Shown here in pieces: positions 11,522 to 22,508 of a stretch of DNA of 64,000 nucleotides. Where the stretch lies: assembly GCA_019671135.1 (NCBI GenBank), contig JAHRHY010000002.1, forward strand, positions 434,001 through 498,000, read 5' to 3'. How positions within the stretch are numbered: the stretch's first letter is position 1; each line of letters opens with the position of its first letter. A model generated the notes under the pieces. It worked only from the letters and a program-made list of their open reading frames with translations, ran no database searches and was not told where the DNA came from. Source of the DNA: Linnemannia hyalina. Lineage: Eukaryota; Mortierellomycota; Mortierellomycetes; Mortierellales; Mortierellaceae. The position numbers were made by a program, and so were the translations under genes.

Positions 11522-14500
11522 TCAGCAGCGTCGCGGGAAGCCATTGTTGTCAATGGGTCCGTTGTCGAAGTGCTCGATGTTTTGTTGTGTTCCAGTAGCG
11601 AGAGACTGGGGTTCTGAAGGGGTGGCGCCCTCTGGACGCGTTGATCTCCTGTAGGGAGGAAGTGGCTGTCTGTTGTCGCTCATGATTGTCGTGAATCCCG
11701 CAAGTGCAATGTTGACACATGCATTGCTGTCCCTGCCTCGACGTGCATAACCGGCGCGGACACTCTCACAGTTGGGGTTTTCGCACTGAACCGCACCGTT
11801 GATTGTGACCAGCTTCTCGACTCCGTTGACAAGTCTCAGTTCCTTGACGAGGCGTAGAATCGCAAAACAAAACGGACAGACTTTGCTTGTCATGTTTTCA
11901 TCGGTCATCAGTACAGGGACGGAGAGGGCATGTTGCTCAACGACCTTTTTTCCGCCGTACTTTAGATGACCGCCAATGCGACTCCCGGTTCCGATTCCTG
12001 CCGTCCCGACGAACATGATAGGGATGATGGGCAACGCATCTCTGGGGCATTCCTGTGGATAGGTGAGTGCCCTTCCAACGCGGATTGGGAGGTGGTGTCT
12101 ACCACACTTGCAACACCCATCGATAGAGTCGACTGTGTTGACTGATGCTGGTTGGGTCTGTCCTGTTCCTATCAAGAAAACAAAAATAAAAGTACGTTTT
12201 AGTTATTTGAATGCCCATTGGAGTTAACAACAAGGAATCAATGCACTCCGATTCTTAAATCCATAAACTTACCTCTGGAAAAATCCTGCATTTTCCGTCG
12301 TTCGTCGGCTGCGATCGTCTGCCATGCTCGCTGCAGTTGAAGATCCTTGTGGTGGGTTTGTTTCACTAAGCTTTTGCTGCCCTCGAAGTTGCGAAGGGGT
12401 TGTGTAGCTGATCGTCGGGTCACCTGTGCAGAGTCAACTTCACTGATAGTCTGCGCCTTCAAAACGGAGTTTTCTCCTATCTCCTTGTGAAGCTCCGAAA
12501 TCCTCTGATTTTCCGGCTGTCGAAGCAAACGCTCCCTTGTTCGAGTCGCCCTACCTACTCCACCGACTTCTTTGACCTGTTTTGCGGTGATGCGGTTGGA
12601 CTTGGCAAAACGCATGTCCTCGATCGTTGCCTTCCGGGATAAAGAGCCAGTTATCGTTATGGCGTTCCGAGTCCGTTCTGGAAGAGATGACGCTTTCGAT
12701 TCTGAATGCAGAGAGGGCTGGGTGTCCGTGCCATCAATGTCCATGTCCACAGCATCAGCGTGAGAGGTGGGCGGCTCTGAAGCCCCGTCGTCGTTGCCGG
12801 TGTGGTGAGTATCGGGATGACCTATAACGTCAAATGAAACGCCGTAGGAAATTATTGCATGAAGACACGATCTTGATATGATAGAGCGACAGTAGTAAAG
12901 CAGAAAAGAAAACATACCATGGAGAATATAGTATCGGTTTGATAAAGATTCCAGAGTTGACCACAAGGAGGGGACAGTCTCAGACATAGTCACCAATCCT
13001 CTGTCAGTGCCTGGTACAGGTAGTTGTCGGTCCTTGTCTTCAATTTCTAACAGTAGCTGCTTGATGGAGGTTGTCTGAACAAAGTCTTGCATCCCAGGAT
13101 GTTGAACAGTTGGGACAGACTCTGTGACAGTCGTGATGGGCAGGGGAGAAGGGTCTTCTGATAGTGCTGTTGGGGGGGCGGTCGCCTTGGACAACCTGTT
13201 GTAATAGTAGCGTTGCTACTTCTTTTCCCGGATCTCAGCCTCGAGAGGAACGATCTTCTTCTTCAGGTTGTTGACGACTTTTCGTGCCTCCTGTAGGTTC
13301 TGGTAGATTCCCTTTTTGTGTCTCTGGTCGTGTCCTTCATAGTGACGAAGGGTGCGGTCCTTTTCTCTCCTGACCGTCGTGGCTGCCTTGAGGCCCTTCT
13401 TGAGGGGTTGTAGCTCTGTGACCAAACGATCCTGAACAATCTTGATCTCCTCCGACGCTTTGGCTGCAGATTGAGGGGTGTGCCCGGTTTCCAGTAGTTC
13501 CGACGTCCAGTTGATTACACCTGATGGCTTAACATGCTTCTTCTTCTTGTCTTCGTACGCACTGTTGGTGAAGTGGCGGTTTGGTCCCGTTATCGCCCGT
13601 CGTCCCGTGATGCGTACTGTGTAAAAGTCGACGTACGTCATTCTATCATTTTACAAACAATGCACGGTAAACTGTTATTCAATTGACTCATGATGGTCAT
13701 AGATATGAATGAGGAGAGGTCATATTCAAGACCTTATGTATGCATACCTTTGTGCGAACTCAAGTCCATGTTTCGTGCAGGCATCGTCGATGATGGCCAT
13801 ATTGAAAAGTCCACCGAAAACATATTTGCGATGATCGGTAGACAGTCTCGCGACGGTCGACGTGGTGATTACTCGACCACTTGGGCCCTTGATATCGAAG
13901 CGTCCTGGTGCTCGCCCGCCAAATATGTCATACACCCCTGACGCGTCCAACGGCACAGCATGCCGATTCCCAACAGCAGGAACTGGGCAAATCCTACGGG
14001 TGAAATCCTTGTATCCCGCCGATCTCAAGATTGCATTTGCAATATACACAAACGGCCCCAAAGTCAAGACGCTCTTTGGATAGGAAGTTGACTGGGGTCC
14101 TGAGTGGGCCTTCTTAGGGGTAAACGGTCTCAGTAATGTCACTAGCCGCAAGACGGCCAAAATCTCCTCCGTGCTGTACATCTCAGGCTCGTAGAGCTTC
14201 GCCTTGACTGTCTCTTCGGTGATGGGTATGTTCGAGTCTGGCAATTCCAGCAACCTGATAGCTACTGCTTCTAGACCTCGGAGCTTCTTTGATGTCGGCT
14301 CCTTTGGTCCTACGGTGGAGAAAAAGGAAGTGAGAGATATTAGTCAACAGTTAATACCACAAACTCAGCAAGGAGCAGCGTCCGATATTAGTTATTGGTA
14401 CCTGTTGAGGAGCGTGCCACAGATTCAGACGGACCACTGCTCTGAGCCTCTGCATTAATAGAGCGACTGGCATCTGACTGCTCCTCCATGACCCCCATCT

Positions 14501-17057
14501 CGCAATCTTGATCTGCTGTGTGAGTGCAAGGCATTAAAACATCATCGCTGCTCTTGCTCGAGCCCGAAACAACCAACTCAGTATCCATATCGTCGTCTGA
14601 GTCGTCTGAGCCGTCAAACTCCGAGTCCGTCTCGTAGTCGTCGCTTTGGGTGAGTCCACGTGACTTGTTCTGCTCCTTGACTCCTGGCCGCCGCTCTTGA
14701 TGGATGTCAATGAGCCCGAAAATCTTGTTGATGCGCTCCTCGTCTCGACTAGTATCAAATGCGTGATCAAGTTGATTGAATAGGTCCTGGTTTCGCCTTT
14801 TCCAGTTCCTCAGGGACTCTCGACGCTTTTGGCTTGCCGATGCCGACGCCTCCTTCATCTCCTCGGCCTTCTTGATAGCACGCTTCCGCTTTTGGATGCG
14901 GTGTTTCTCCTCGCTCTGGGGTCGTAGATTGAGTCGGAGAACATTGTGCACCACGTACCGTCTCAACCTCTCGTAAATGTCTCCAGACCATATCATCTTG
15001 ATGTTCGTAGCGTACTCTCGCATGAGTGTGGCCGTCAAGCCCCCCAGGCTTTCCTTCGATGAGTCCTCTGACTGGTATCCGACCTCGACATTGGCATCAG
15101 CAGCAGCATAGGCATCATCCACAGCGCCGGAACCAGAGGCTTGAGACAAGCTTGGAATGATCTTGAAGAGGTTGGATGAGGGTGAGTCAGGATGCCTTGA
15201 ATCATCCCAGGCTTGTGGTACCAGCTTCCCGCTATAGATGCTTTCAAGCACTGTATCCCACAAGGGGTGGGTGGTAGTCTTGGGGGTCTTCCTCGCACGT
15301 CTCAATTCTGGAATCCGAACTCCAAGGTACTGCAAATAATCCTGGGATAGCAAGGTTGCCGGATCCTTCACTCGGGGCTTCAACTCCGTAGCATCGGATA
15401 CAATCTGTTGCCACTCCGGAGTAATGACTCCCGCTTCCACGATCGGGTTCTCCTTGAAGTAGTCGTCCCTGATATCAAAGGATGGCGGGAATATGTCAGC
15501 TAGGTTAAGCTGTATGCTTCCTTGGATGCCACCGCGACAGATCTAGAAAGTAAACACGGTCGTGATAACATATAATATTAGTTAACTTGAAATAAATATG
15601 TCCTTGCGCGACCACAACCAAGACAGAGAATGTTGAAAACATACCCATAGTGTTGTCTTGTACGCTCCCATGGCAACGGATTCCATAAAGTCAGACACCT
15701 CACCCTGTACGTCGTTTAGCCTCTTGGTGATGTAATCTTGATCCTTCGTGGGGAGATCCGTCCTGAGCAGCTTCGCAAGAGGTAGGGTAATAGTGCGAAT
15801 GCTGTTGTCATCCTGGGCGTCGATGTCCGATGGGGTTAGGGCGATAGTTGTTGAGTTTGCTGAAGCAACGGTAGGATCAGATATGTGGTCCTGTTCCTCG
15901 ATCCATGCCATGTCAAAGTGTCTTGATAAGGCCGCCTTATATGTCGCTAGAGCTCGTCCAGTAACGGTCTGAGGTTCTCCAATAGGGTGGGTAATCATCA
16001 TCGATGCGTGATGGTTGGTAAAGTCCTCTTCGTCGTTGATGCCGCAGTGTTGGCGAACGCGTCGAGCAGTTTCATTCATGACTCCCCGAGGCGTTCTTAC
16101 ACGTTTCTCTTCCGCTTGCTTTGCATCAATATGTGCCTTCTCCAATGCTTCCCTCGGATCTGCCTCCTTCTTTGCACGCTTCTTCGCCGTGCGGCACTGA
16201 TCGGCCGCCTCCTTCTTGACTCGGGCCTCACTAAATGATTTTTTTTTAAAAATATCAAAGACAATCAATAAAGAAGTAAAAATCAAACAAAAAAAGTCTA
16301 AAAATCATTCACATAGTAGACATCAAAACACACCATTCCTCCTTGTAGATGGTCTCTAGTGCGACCCTGTCGATCTCGCATCCTTCTCTCTGCTGGCGCG
16401 GTCGTTTGGCGGTTCGGAATGTCGCGGCAGGTCCTGGTGGAAGTGGTAGAGACGGGGGTGTTGGTGGCCGTAGATCAATGAAAAGATCGTCCTGTTCCGT
16501 ACGAGTTGGTCCGAGTACATTGTAGTCCGAGTATCCCAGAATTGACGATGCATCATGAAGAATACCGACAACTCCTTTTGGATAGGGATGGGTGATGACA
16601 ATGGGGCGGGCGGCGGTGTCAAACAGGAATATGTTGATGTGCAATAGTGCTGAGATGTAGCGAAGAAGAAAGCTTGAAGGTGGAATGGGATATGTGATGG
16701 TGTTTTCCTGGTTCCTCCAAAGCAGCAAAAATCCGGTCTCGTTCCTCTCACCACGCTCCGGTGTCCATGAGCCATCCAAGATCGCAATGATAAGCCGTGC
16801 AAGAGAGGGTGTTGTGCTGAAATTTAATGCCAAGTGGTGCTTGTTGATAAAGCGAAAGGCGACGGACGCTTGACCCTGTGCTATGGGTTGGGCCTCTGAA
16901 GCAATAAAAGCTCCTCCTAGTCGCTGATATAGATCCCCATTGAATCCCTTGTGCAGGATTTGTTCTGCAGCCTCGTTAACGAACTTCCAGTCCGGCATAA
17001 AGGAGTGCATCTGCTTCGTAGTAGTTAAAACAGAACGGAACAATATGTTGTGAGTAC

Positions 17058-17100
<43 letters not shown>

Positions 17101-17160
17101 AACGCAAGGTGATGAACGTTCATGAACTGTTTTACGTACTCCAGGGCTGTTGTCGCTCAT
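11522..17160 (-). CDS. Giant Fanzor (TnpB-like RuvC nuclease), with an in-frame TAG
   Basis: Exons, all joining in phase: 17140-17160, 16334-17010, 15645-16230, 14402-15542, 13748-14309, 12918-13642, 12273-12821 and 11522-12168 (1636 codons). The C-terminal part has the hallmarks of Fanzor/TnpB: a RuvC-I-like PGTDRGLVTM (Asp about residue 1209), a basic helical insert, GTGSRIGGHLKYGG, then TDENMTSKVCPFC (candidate Glu about 1511), a zinc ribbon (C1518, C1521, C1549, C1554) and RuvC-III GRDSNACVNIALAG (Asp about 1567). Known: such proteins are RNA-guided DNA endonucleases encoded on transposons. Oddities: about 1,000 residues precede the usual core; residues about 8-233 form a separate module faintly like the C-terminal half of an OTU fold (weak); and codon 1138 (13216-13218) is TAG in the otherwise continuous frame. 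Two fused gene models or a decayed copy are alternatives. The Fanzor identity is strong, function of this copy uncertain. Confidence 0.8.
17062..17096. repeat. (CT)n microsatellite in Fanzor intron 1
   Basis: About 17 CT units on the plus strand (GA on the gene strand) lie in the first Fanzor intron, 17011-17139. Because that intron is 129 bases with no stop, it can also be read through as Arg-Glu repeats. Confidence 0.9.
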
Positions 17161-17791
17161 GACGGATGTCGTCGTCTTTGCAAAGAGAGTGTGCTGGTGG
17201 TGGTGGTGTTATCGTTCGTGTGTCACGTTGGGAAAGTGAACAGAAAAGGTTGAGTGGGAAGAGGAATGTGTGGAATTGTGGGGGTTATCCACATAAGGTT
17301 GGTTTATAAAAGTCACGTGACACATATGGGTTTATCCCCGTCGGCATAGGCACGGTTTTAAACCGATAGGCAGCCTTGCATAATTATTTTTTTTCTGGCG
17401 GAATCATCCACATGGGACGCATGCATGTCACTCCATTCTTCCCTCTTTCTCCACTCCACATCGCCACATTAGCCTCATTCAGACAAGCCCACACCCCAAT
17501 CTTCCCTCTTTCTCACTTCACATCGCCACATTAGCCTGATTCAAACAAGCCCACACCCCAATACACATTACACACACCCCCCCCCCCCCAATACCCGACT
17601 AATTAATGACACGGGTAAGCTAAAGAGGTATTTGCACAATTGGGGCGATATGTCCTGTACCTGATTGGCATCCACCATACCACCATACTTACTATTTCGT
17701 TCTATTGTTTTATTGTTTCGCGTTAAACAAGTCGTGCAGCTTTTCTGTTAAAGGTAAAGCCATAGCACGAAACAAACGGCAGCAGACGAGC
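17161..17791. promoter_or_regulatory. Divergent promoter region between Fanzor and tyrosine recombinase
   Basis: About 630 bases separate the two divergent start codons. A TATA-like TATAAAAG lies at 17305-17312 and overlaps the perfect palindrome GTCACGTGAC (17312-17321), whose core CACGTG is a bHLH-type E-box. A two-copy tandem repeat follows at 17437-17561 and a C-run at about 17577-17590. The arrangement would allow both element genes to be expressed from one region; that is inference from layout alone. Confidence 0.5.
17437..17561. repeat. Two-copy tandem repeat, about 63 bp per unit
   Basis: Two adjacent units, 17437-17499 and 17500-17561, both begin TCTTCCCTCTTTCT and end AGCCCACACCCCAA, with a few substitutions and one length difference. 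They lie upstream of the recombinase gene inside the mobile element and might be binding sites for an element-encoded or host protein. Confidence 0.85.
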
Positions 17792-20700
17792 ATGCAAGGC
17801 AGCCAGCCGGCAAGAGCAAAATCTAAGCTGGAAACCTACCGCGAACGCAATAGGGTTGAACAACAAAATCACCTCTGTAATAAGCAGAAGGAGCTAGCAA
17901 GCTCCCATCTTGTGGCCGAAGCTCGCAAGTCCTTGCAAGCCCAGTCGACGCGGGACCAGTATGATCGGTACCAGGAGAAGTTCATGGTATGGCAAATTGT
18001 AAAATGTACCCCCATTTTTGCACAAGCATAGATAAACTATGGCCCCCGACTCGACGCACTAACTAACTCAATCACTCCATCCCTTGGTATAGGAATGGTG
18101 CGACGTTTCTGGATATAAGGATGATTACAACGTCACGAAAGGCAAAGTAACCCGTTACTTTGCTTGCCTGACCTGCGAGACGGAAGATCCTCAAAACGGT
18201 ATGAATATGAAAAATGGAACTAATGTGAGCGGTCATACGATACGACGACGACGACGAAACGCTATGGTGGTGTTTGAAATTATAAGAACTAACGAAAATA
18301 TAAATGCAATAGGTATCATACGGATCAAACCGTCGCCAAGAGACAGGAAGGGCAACAACAGCAAGGACAAGTCCGGCGAACGGCGGGCAAATATGGATGA
18401 CCCGTGTTCTGATGATGATGTCGATGGAGGCGATGTGGAGGACAAAAGCGATGACAACTGCGAGGGGGACGCCAGTCGAGACGTTGACATCCACAACAGC
18501 AACAATGAGAACAGTGAAGAGCGGTGGTACTCGACGGCAACCATTCTCTTGCACCTCGCTGCCATTGGCGACCTCTATAAGCATCAGTGTGAAGACAGGA
18601 ACAATTTAGCGATGGATTATGGCACAGTTCCGGCCCCGAAGACGTACATTCAACCTCTGATCGACGTTTACCGCGTGAGGATGTCCGCCAGGAAGAGGTC
18701 GACAGATACCGACTTTGGCTCTATCGACTTCACCCAGAACCCAACTTCGATTGTTCGGCAGCTAATGAAGCGATTTTGGATGCGCAATGTGGAGGGCGCA
18801 GCCAGCTTGAGAAAGCGCCGCTTGAAAGGGTTACGCGACCGTGCGGATGTAAGTCTTTGCTTTTTTATGATGTTCCGCAGCGAGGTCACACGCCAGATCC
18901 GACTCCCGGATCTTTTCGCCCACGACGTCGAGCCCAACCGCAACAAAAATACGAACGATGCCAGCTACAGAGAAGGCCAATTCGTGCTTGGAGTTGTGCT
19001 GATGATGAGGCAAGGCAAGACGAACAAGGACGGCAAGATTCAGTATGGAGTTGCAGTTCGGAACAAAGAAGTAGATGTGTGTCCAGTTGGCGCGCTAGCC
19101 TTTTATTTGCTTGAGCTTTGGTCGGTAAGTGGCGTGCATGTGGTAAATGTCGGCGGCCGACGCGTGGTGTCACTCATATTTCAACACTCATTTAATAATG
19201 CGTTCTTCCCCCCCCCCCCCCCTCTTCCTTTTTTTTGCTGTACTAAGAGCAAAAACAAAAGGGCGCCTGATCTCACCAACCCTAAATGGACCGACTACCA
19301 TCTGTTAGCTGGAAACAAACCAATGGATGTACCGATGACTTACAACTCCCAGTTCCAGGCGCAGGTGGAGGCTCTTCATGAGAGCGGGATATTGGACAAG
19401 GGCACAGTGACTCACCTTGGGCGCAAGCACGGCTCCAGATTCGCGCATATGTGTGGATCTACGGTAGAGGCGATCGCTAAGCACGGGAACTGGGCATCGA
19501 ACCGTCTCTCAACTCACTATCTCGAGGGTGTAGAGCCTTCAGTGGCCCTTCGATTGGCTGGATTTGACCGCGACCGTCTAGAGCGCTTTTGGCTGGCTCG
19601 GAACACTGTGATCCCCAGCATTGAGCTCCAAAGGCAGTTGTTCCCTTTCATCGAGGATGCTTGCTCCGACACGTTCTGGAGGCTCACGATTGACAACATT
19701 ATGCGTGACTGCGACGTTTTCCACGGACGCGAGGAGTTGCGTGAGAAGCTGCGACGGGGCGAGTGCAAGGAAGTCAAGCAGGTGTACACGGACAAGGATA
19801 TGCAGACCGTTCTGTCGAATGAGGTCATTTCAAGAAAGCGCCATCTTAGCCTTCTCGCCCACCTGCGAAAGGTTATCCTTCAGGATGCAGCTGTCATCCT
19901 GTTCGGGGGTGGTGCTGCCGCCGCGCACCCTGTTTTCGATCACCCTGTCTTCAAAACACCTGCGTTTCAAGATTTCCAGCAAACCCTACTCGAGAGCATG
20001 AGAAATCCCTCTCCTCTCACGGATTCCCTCGCATCTGCCACACCCATCATCCAACTGGAGTTTGACAGGGTCGGCGCGAGGCTCGGTGTCCAAGATGCTG
20101 CAATCCGGAGCCTGCAGCAAAGCCAGCAAGCCGGACTTCAGAGTTTGCACGCCGGTATGAATGTTCTAGCAGCTACTTTACAAGCTCAGAATGATAGGAC
20201 AGCATCCGAGCTGAAGGACTTGAAGCGGTGCATTGGCAACAATGACAAACTGGCAGGCAACAAGCGACAATGTTTGAACAAGGATGCCGTTCGATCTCAG
20301 TTGATGCAAGCTCTCAAGTCAACGGTGGAAGCCGTGGTGGCGATTAGCGAGGACGATGAGGTGAATGTCAGTGACGACGTCAACGGCAGTGCAGCAAGCC
20401 AGAGTACCACTATGGCTACCGCCATCGCTCTTCTTCAGCTTCCAGAGCCGGACGCTGGCCAGCAAGAATCAAGACCTCCGACTTCTTCCACTGCAGTTCT
20501 TTCAAGGGATGCGCACCGCCGCGCAGCTCTGGCCGCTTTCAACCCCAGCGACAATGTCGAGGACAGAATGCGACAAGTAGCCGTCTTAGTCGCCGACGAG
20601 AAGAGGGCGAGAGGAGAGACCCAACACCATATGCCCCTAATGCCCGAGTGCAAGCTGATCCCACGACCGAATACGCTCGACCAACTGTGGCAAGAGTGGT

Positions 20701-20978
20701 TTTACCACGGCGTCGATGGGTCCCCCTCCATCGCAGAGCTTAATAGGTGGTTCGGATCAGCGTGGCGAGGCAAAGATGCACAGCTCTACAAGTGGAAGAA
20801 GGACATTGTACATTCGGTTCTGCGCTCTATCCCAGCTGGCTTGCAGGTTGACAAGTCCGCCGTAAACAATGCACTTGCCTTCGTAAGAGGGCAAATCGAT
20901 ACTGTTGGTTCAATTGATAAATACTACAAGGCTCTTCCCAAAGCACCCTCGAGAAAGTACCCAAAGAGAAGAGAATAA
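17792..20978 (+). CDS. Crypton-type tyrosine recombinase with C-terminal GCR1_C-like domain
   Basis: Proposed exons: 17792-17986, 18093-18198, 18313-19124 and 19248-20978 (about 947 residues). The start MQGSQPARAKSK begins the basic helical N-terminus; an upstream in-frame ATG at 17705 is possible. Catalytic signature of the family: Arg in MMFRSEVTRQIRLPDLF (codon 18876), Lys in RQGKTN (19017), HxxR in THLGRKHG (19413 and 19422), and the Tyr nucleophile in RLSTHYLEG (19518) after GNW. The last 100 residues (LWQEWFYHG, then WFGSAWRG) match the GCR1_C-type DNA-binding domain typical of Cryptons. Known: these enzymes cut and rejoin DNA through a phosphotyrosine bond and move the element. The first half has an acidic insert (MDDPCSDDDVDGG), and 18313-18400 reads perhaps better in another frame (YHTDQTVAKR), so a small frameshift or missed splice is possible there. 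Confidence 0.82.
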
Positions 20979-21723
20979 ACACCATCCTTGGTCTATCACA
21001 GTGTTACATGTCAGCTCGCTCTACATATGGTTAGGAGCAGGGTGAGGGCAAAGCTGAGGGAAGGAGGAGAGAAGAGGATAGTAGAGAGGGGAGTAGAGAG
21101 AGTGATGATAGAAGGACCTAGGGATAGAGGGAGGGAAGAGCAGAGAGGAATAGAGAGCAGAGAGTGTGATGTAAGCAGGAGGGCAACGCAGTTCTCAATG
21201 TGTTCAGGCACAGGCACGAGAGGAGAGGGCACATGAAACAATCTATTCACACATATGTGACTGGTTTATAACTGTCTATCGTGCTCGGAATAAAAAAATC
21301 TATAAACCATTATAAGCCGCTAATCTGCGTATAATGTAGTGGGGTTGTCGTTCAGTGTCGTGTAGAAAAGGGAACAGATGTATAGAATGTGAAGGGAAGA
21401 AAAAAAGAGATCGAGTGTTGTCTTTCTGAAGAGAGTGTGTTGTGTGTGTGTTGGTTAGGTGCGGGTGAGGCTGGAGAATAGGGTATGCTTTTCGCCAGTA
21501 TCAACTTCGCTTAATTGAATAGGCCTTTTTGGCTCGCACTTTTTATACCAAGAATAACATTGATCATAAATTGATAATTTTGCGTGAAATCCACTATATC
21601 ATCTCCGGAAATTAGTGGCGCACTCTATCTCTCTCTGTGACCCCTTTCACAAGCCAAAATACCTTCATGAACTTCCATGCAACAACCCTTTCTCATTACC
21701 ACCTCTACAAACAAGTGAACAGC
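20979..21723. other. Right flank of the mobile element, no gene
   Basis: A strongly purine-rich block on the plus strand (about 21031-21170) follows the recombinase stop. After it come the palindrome CACATATGTG, the inverted pair GGTTTATA/TATAAACC and an AT-rich stretch. The element's right end probably lies here. The last few hundred bases serve as upstream region of the gene at 21724. Confidence 0.5.
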
Positions 21724-22477
21724 ATGAACGACAACACAAAGACAAAGACAACACCACCCGGAACAATACCCGGACCCGGATCAGGAACCGACTCCAAGAC
21801 AAAGACAGATGCCACCAACGCATGCAGACTCATGGACACCGTCCTCTCCACACCCTCATTCCATTCCAGTCTCTTCACGGGCTCTGTCCAACTCTTCCCT
21901 GACCATATCCTTCAAGATGCCCATCTTCTCAGCAATCAGTCCAACAACAACCAGCAACTCCAAGACTTAAACGCCATCATGTCGGACTTCCAGGCCCTCC
22001 TTGAGACGACGCGTGTCGAGATCAATAAAGCCCTTTCAAAGGTACTGTACTCGCAACACCAACTACAATACACTCAACCCAACTCTTTCAATTTATCATC
22101 ACACGCCTTTTCGTAGATCAGAATCTACCGCATCTTAACACCATGCTATCTGTCCCTGTCATTATGCGCATAAATGAAAATAGACCCCGGCATGGAAAGC
22201 GGCTTCATCGTCTTTAGAGATGAATACTTCGACACTATCAGACTTCGACACCGCGTCGCATCAGCTCATCCGCGCCATGAACATCTTCCACGACTCTTAC
22301 CAACAACACAATGCCTCCCAACACGTCCTCGTATACCAACAACAGCAACAACAACGGCAACGCGGGTCACACCCTTCAAAAGAACAAGACACCATCCCAG
22401 GTAACGAAGAAAAAAATGACACTTTCGTCTTGGAAACTACGTGACAAATTATTTACTTTCTTCGTCACTTCAATATG

Positions 22478-22508
<31 letters not shown>

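Larger units (their letters stand above)
11230..21340. mobile_element. Crypton-type transposon carrying a Fanzor gene (ends approximate)
   Basis: Two divergent genes make up the element: a Fanzor nuclease reading left (11522-17160) and a Crypton-type tyrosine recombinase reading right (17792-20978). Known: Cryptons move through a tyrosine recombinase, usually lack terminal inverted repeats, and some fungal Cryptons have been reported to carry Fanzor genes. The boundaries given are guesses from where coding sequence ends. Candidate end features are a short inverted pair (GGTTTATA near 21261 and TATAAACC near 21300), the palindrome CACATATGTG near 21253, and on the left the repeated CACTAGT words near 11280-11305. 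No target-site duplication was found by eye. The recombinase keeps its catalytic residues, while the Fanzor frame has one stop codon, so mobility of this copy is uncertain. Confidence 0.7.

Noticed and set aside
16231..16286. Extra N-terminal residues before Fanzor exon 3
   Set aside because: They come from the AT-rich intron; an acceptor ending ATTTAG joins in phase to exon 2.
18845..18885. A GTAAGT...CCGCAG segment in the recombinase as a 32-base intron
   Set aside because: It is too short for a normal fungal intron, and it encodes the start of the conserved helix that carries the catalytic arginine.
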